24,486 nucleotides of DNA from CAZKUN01 sp964555935 (GTDB taxonomy: Bacteria > Armatimonadota > Zipacnadia > Zipacnadales > VGFC01), in assembly GCA_964555935.1 (NCBI GenBank), contig CAZKUN010000136.1:1-24486 (forward strand). Direction: 5' to 3'. Position numbers and translations under genes: made by a program. This document shows, piece after piece, positions 21,534 through 24,486 of this stretch; within the stretch, counting starts at the first letter, position 1; every line of letters begins with the position of its first letter. Under the pieces are notes generated by a model, which had not been told where the DNA came from, did no database searches, and was given only the letters and a program-made list of their open reading frames with translations.

Positions 21534-24221
21534 ATGTTCCGGATCGCCATAGCAGCCGCCGTCATGGCCTGCGCATGTGCTGGCGCCGCCGACTTGCACG
21601 TGTCACCCAATGGGGACGACGCCTGGTCAGGGACTCTCGCCGCGCCCAATGCCGGTCGCACTGACGGGCCAAAGGCCACTGTCATTGGCGCGCGGGACGA
21701 GATCCGGAAGCAGCGCGCAGGCGGTGAGACCGGATCGGTGGTTGTCACCATCCGCGGCGGCGTGTACCAGATGGGCGAGCCGCTTGTTTTGGAGCCGCGG
21801 GATTCGAACGTTGCGTACAGGGCGGCGGATGGCGAGAGCCCCGTGCTCTCCGGCGGCGTGACGATCTTGGGATGGCAGGCCGATGGCGACGGAGTTTGGA
21901 GCGCAGATGTGCCGAATGGTCTCGCGTTCCGCCAGTTGTTCGTGAACGGGGAGCGGCGCGCCCGCGCCCGCACGCCCAACGATGGCTGGTTCACAGTCGC
22001 CGGCAAGGTCCCTTCGCAGCTTAACCCGGCGACGGGCGAGGATGTCTCGCCCGAGAGGACAGCCTTCGTCTATGAGCCCGGCAGCATCGCAGACTGGGAG
22101 TCGCTGAACGAGATCGAAGTCGTGGTCTATCACTCGTGGGAGACGTCGCGGCTCCGCATAGCATCGGTTGACGAAGAGAACCACACCGTCAGCTTCACCG
22201 ACCCAGCCCACTGGCCATTCGAGCGCTGGGGACCGGGGCAGCGCTACTTCGTTGAGAATGCGCCGGACGCCCTCGACGCGCCCGGCGAATGGTACCTCGA
22301 TGTCGGCGTCGGGCGCGTGCGATACATCCCTCTGCCCGGAGAGGACATGACCGAGTCGGAAGTTGTCGCGCCCGTGCTGCGCCGCCTTGTCGAACTGCGC
22401 GGCGACGCGGCCATCGGCTTGCCCGTTGAGAACGTCACCTTTGACGGGCTGAGCTTTCAGCACCAGGACTGGGAACTCGAGCCGGAGGGGCACAGCGACC
22501 CACAAGCCGTGGTGAGCCTTGGCGCGGCGATTGAGGTGGATGGGGCGGCGAACTGCTCGTTCGAGCGCTGCGAGATCGCGCGCGTTGGCGAGCACGCGCT
22601 GTGGTACCGGAAGGGGTGCCGCGGCAACCGCGTGATCCAGACCCACCTCCACGACATCGGCGCGGGCGGCGTGCGAATCGGCGAAGCCGCGCCGGCCAAG
22701 GTCGACGCGGATGAATCAGTAGGCAACCTGGTCGATAACAACCATATCCACGACTGTGGTCACGTCTACCCGGCGGGCGTTGGCGTGTGGGTCGCCCAGA
22801 GCAGCGACAACGTGATTTCCCACAACGAGATCCATGGCATCAACTACTCGGGGATGTCGATCGGCTGGAACTGGAATGACGCGGCCAACCGCACGAAGCG
22901 CAATGTGGTTGAGCACAACCACGTGCACCACGTGATGCAGGGCCAGCTCAACGACGGCGGCGCGATCTACACGCTGGGGACTTCACCCGGCAGCATCATC
23001 CGCAACAACGTCTTCCACGACATCTGGCCCTACAACCACATCGGCTGGGGCATCTACCTCGACGCGACGACGAACGGGTATCTCGTGGAGAACAACGTCG
23101 TCTACAACACGCTCTCCGGCGGACTGATGTATCACAACGGCGGCCACGTCAACGTGGTGCGGAACAACGTGTTCGCCTTCTCGGTTGAGACCGCGCTCTG
23201 GCCGTGCTTCATGGAGGACCCCAATACCTTTGAGCGCAATATCGTATACCTGACCCAAGGCCAGCTCTTTATTCCGTTCTCGATTCGATCCGTACAGGAA
23301 CGCATCGATGCCGGACAGTCGCTCGGTCAGTGGGACAGCAATGTCTACTACTACCCGGGCGTCGACGACGTCCGTTTCCACCGGCGTCGGTTCGAAGATT
23401 GGCAGGCGTTGGGTGTGGACGCGAACTCGGTCATCGCGGATCCGAAGTTCGTGGACGCCGACGGCTACGACTTCCGCCTGCAAGACGACTCGCCGGCGCT
23501 CGCGCGCGGCTTTGCGCAGATCGACACGAGTGAGGTCGGGCTGTACGGTGACGCGGAGTGGGTCAACGCCCCGAAGATGACTGTCTATCCGAAGACAGTG
23601 CTGCCGGCGCCGTCCGGGCCGATCGGGCCGACGCCCCTGGTTGCCGACTTCGAGGGAACGGTTGCCGGCGCCCACCCCACGGGCTGGACCGTGAGCGGCG
23701 AAGAGATGACCGCGTCTGTGCGCGTCTCGAATGAGCGCGCCGCGAGCGGCACGCTGAGCCTCAAATTCACCGACGCGCCGGGGCTGTCGCAGATCTGGCA
23801 ACCGCATATCTTCTACCAGCCGCGTTTCCTCGAGGGCACCGTGATCCAGGCGTTCGATGCCTATCTTGAGCCGGGCGCGCTGTTCTTCACCGAGTGGCGT
23901 GACGAGACGGCTCACCCCGAGTGCATTGGACCGACGGTGGAGTTGAGCGGGGATGGGACGGTCAAGGCCTCCGGACGGACACTGACGCGGGTGCCTGCGG
24001 AGACATGGCTGCACGTTGAGGTGGAGTGCCCGCTGGGGGATCGGGAGGCCGGATACACGGTGCGGATAGGCCTCATGGGCGAGGCCCCGGAGGTGTTCGA
24101 GGACGTCCCGCTCCGCGGCAACGACTTCCAGGAGTTGCACTGGCTGGGGTTCGTGAGCACGGCGGACGATGCGGCCGTGTTCTACATCGATAATGTGAGC
24201 ATCGAGCCGTTAGGCGGCTAG
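21534..24221 (+). CDS. Secreted right-handed parallel beta-helix protein, carbohydrate-active type
   Basis: The 895-residue protein starts with a signal peptide (MFRIAIAAAVMACACAGAA, about 1-19). The mature N-terminus LHVSPNGDDAWSGTLAAPN (21-39) is the usual opening of pectin-lyase-like beta-helix enzymes, including GH141-like and related families. An N-terminal domain runs to about 290. The helix covers about 295-650, with repeated Asn-x-(Ile/Val/Phe) steps: NVTFDGLSF, GNLVDNNHIHD, DNVISHNEIHG, KRNVVEHNHVHH, GSIIRNNVFHD and YLVENNVVYN. His- and Asp-rich loops (HDIGAGG, NDGGAIYT, WGIYLDA) line one face and could form the active site. From about 700 a C-terminal jelly-roll domain follows (VADFEGTVAGAHPTGW..., ending YIDNVSIEP), a carbohydrate-binding or laminin-G-like module. 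It would cleave or modify a polysaccharide outside the cell; substrate and catalytic residues cannot be named. Confidence 0.88.
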   Translation: MFRIAIAAAVMACACAGAADLHVSPNGDDAWSGTLAAPNAGRTDGPKATVIGARDEIRKQRAGGETGSVVVTIRGGVYQMGEPLVLEPRDSNVAYRAADGESPVLSGGVTILGWQADGDGVWSADVPNGLAFRQLFVNGERRARARTPNDGWFTVAGKVPSQLNPATGEDVSPERTAFVYEPGSIADWESLNEIEVVVYHSWETSRLRIASVDEENHTVSFTDPAHWPFERWGPGQRYFVENAPDALDAPGEWYLDVGVGRVRYIPLPGEDMTESEVVAPVLRRLVELRGDAAIGLPVENVTFDGLSFQHQDWELEPEGHSDPQAVVSLGAAIEVDGAANCSFERCEIARVGEHALWYRKGCRGNRVIQTHLHDIGAGGVRIGEAAPAKVDADESVGNLVDNNHIHDCGHVYPAGVGVWVAQSSDNVISHNEIHGINYSGMSIGWNWNDAANRTKRNVVEHNHVHHVMQGQLNDGGAIYTLGTSPGSIIRNNVFHDIWPYNHIGWGIYLDATTNGYLVENNVVYNTLSGGLMYHNGGHVNVVRNNVFAFSVETALWPCFMEDPNTFERNIVYLTQGQLFIPFSIRSVQERIDAGQSLGQWDSNVYYYPGVDDVRFHRRRFEDWQALGVDANSVIADPKFVDADGYDFRLQDDSPALARGFAQIDTSEVGLYGDAEWVNAPKMTVYPKTVLPAPSGPIGPTPLVADFEGTVAGAHPTGWTVSGEEMTASVRVSNERAASGTLSLKFTDAPGLSQIWQPHIFYQPRFLEGTVIQAFDAYLEPGALFFTEWRDETAHPECIGPTVELSGDGTVKASGRTLTRVPAETWLHVEVECPLGDREAGYTVRIGLMGEAPEVFEDVPLRGNDFQELHWLGFVSTADDAAVFYIDNVSIEPLGG

Positions 24222-24486
24222 CCTTGGGGCAAGCCAGCCGTCGGGTTCCAGACGAACGCCCGCTGCCCCCCGCAGGCGATGAGCAACCGGTGCTGCTCGT
24301 CCAGCCAGTAGGCGTATGGCAAGATCCCGCGGCCCATCTGCTCGAAACCGTGCAGGCGCGTCGGCTTTCCGCTCAACTCGACCTCGACATCCCCCCAGTA
24401 CGTAAGCTGTTGCCCCGTCTTCAGAAGATCAAGCTCCTCGAGCATGTCAAATGACAGGGGGTCAGTCGGCCCGAACGGGAGTCGCT
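24218..24486 (-). CDS. C-terminal end of an unidentified protein, runs off the right edge
   Basis: The reading frame is open from the window edge to a TAG at 24218-24220, giving the last 88 or so residues. An internal Met at the codon starting at 24445 is not necessarily the start, since the frame continues upstream as RLPFGPTDPLSFD. The visible part has WGDVEVEL, HGFEQMGRGILPYAYWLDEQHRLLIACGG and RAFVWNPTAG, with alternating strands and aromatic residues that suggest a beta-rich extracytoplasmic domain. No family was recognised. It is convergent with the beta-helix gene and overlaps it by 4 bp. Confidence 0.65.
   Translation of the reverse strand, partial: RLPFGPTDPLSFDMLEELDLLKTGQQLTYWGDVEVELSGKPTRLHGFEQMGRGILPYAYWLDEQHRLLIACGGQRAFVWNPTAGLPQG

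Noticed and set aside
22983..24140. 385-codon minus-strand frame opposite the beta-helix gene
   Set aside because: It is His/Arg/Val-rich antisense of the Asn-rich helix repeats; no start signal or domain.
1..24486. tRNA or rRNA genes, CRISPR arrays, insertion sequences, attachment sites, prophage genes
   Set aside because: No cloverleaf-like, spaced-repeat, transposase or integrase signal was recognised; nearly all DNA is explained by the listed genes.

Overview
The window is GC-rich bacterial chromosomal DNA with dense protein-coding genes and no rRNA, tRNA, CRISPR array or insertion sequence that I can see. The minus-strand order lysA, cca, site-2 protease, sugar nucleotidyltransferase, scpA, scpB, D-Ala-D-Ala carboxypeptidase, rluB resembles the lysA/scpAB/dac/rluB neighbourhood of Firmicutes and related Terrabacteria. 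The plus strand carries families I associate with Armatimonadota, Planctomycetota and similar uncultured phyla: an OPT-like DUF6785/6784-type membrane protein, a URO-D-like protein and a large secreted beta-helix protein. An Armatimonadota-like organism is my best guess, but this is an inference from gene content.

Region 1 (1-700): a beta-propeller (TolB/PD40-like) coding stretch that lacks a proper 5' end, followed by a perfect 16-bp stem-loop. The stem-loop sits between convergent genes and can serve both strands.

Region 2 (712-13626, minus strand): a housekeeping run of eleven genes. In transcription order they are: a membrane-anchored Ig-like/copper-amine-oxidase-N-like protein; lysA (diaminopimelate decarboxylase); a CCA-adding-type nucleotidyltransferase; a site-2-type zinc protease; an RmlA-like sugar-1-phosphate nucleotidyltransferase; scpA and scpB (kleisin and partner of SMC); a D-Ala-D-Ala carboxypeptidase; rluB (23S rRNA pseudouridine synthase), which starts inside the carboxypeptidase gene; a fused E1 alpha/beta 2-oxoacid dehydrogenase; and a small 16-cysteine protein built from two identically spaced repeats. 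Gaps are mostly 3-45 bp, so much of it is probably co-transcribed. A stem-loop at 11701-11729 separates the first gene from lysA.

Region 3 (13627-14020): the only long intergenic region. It holds two divergent sigma70-like promoters, TTGACG-17-TAGATT with an extended -10 on the minus strand and TTGACA-17-TACGAT on the plus strand.

Region 4 (14021-24221, plus strand): a three-gene ABC-2 transporter (ATPase plus two permeases, joined by ATGA overlaps), then a URO-D-superfamily protein, a secreted protein of unknown family, an OPT-like polytopic membrane protein and a large secreted right-handed beta-helix protein. The last three are translationally tight (stop and start abut or overlap), which suggests that a secreted carbohydrate-active-type enzyme, a second secreted protein and a transporter work together. 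This is the most likely place for a poorly described system. The right edge holds the 3' end of a convergent minus-strand gene that shares a CTAG with the beta-helix gene as both stop codons.
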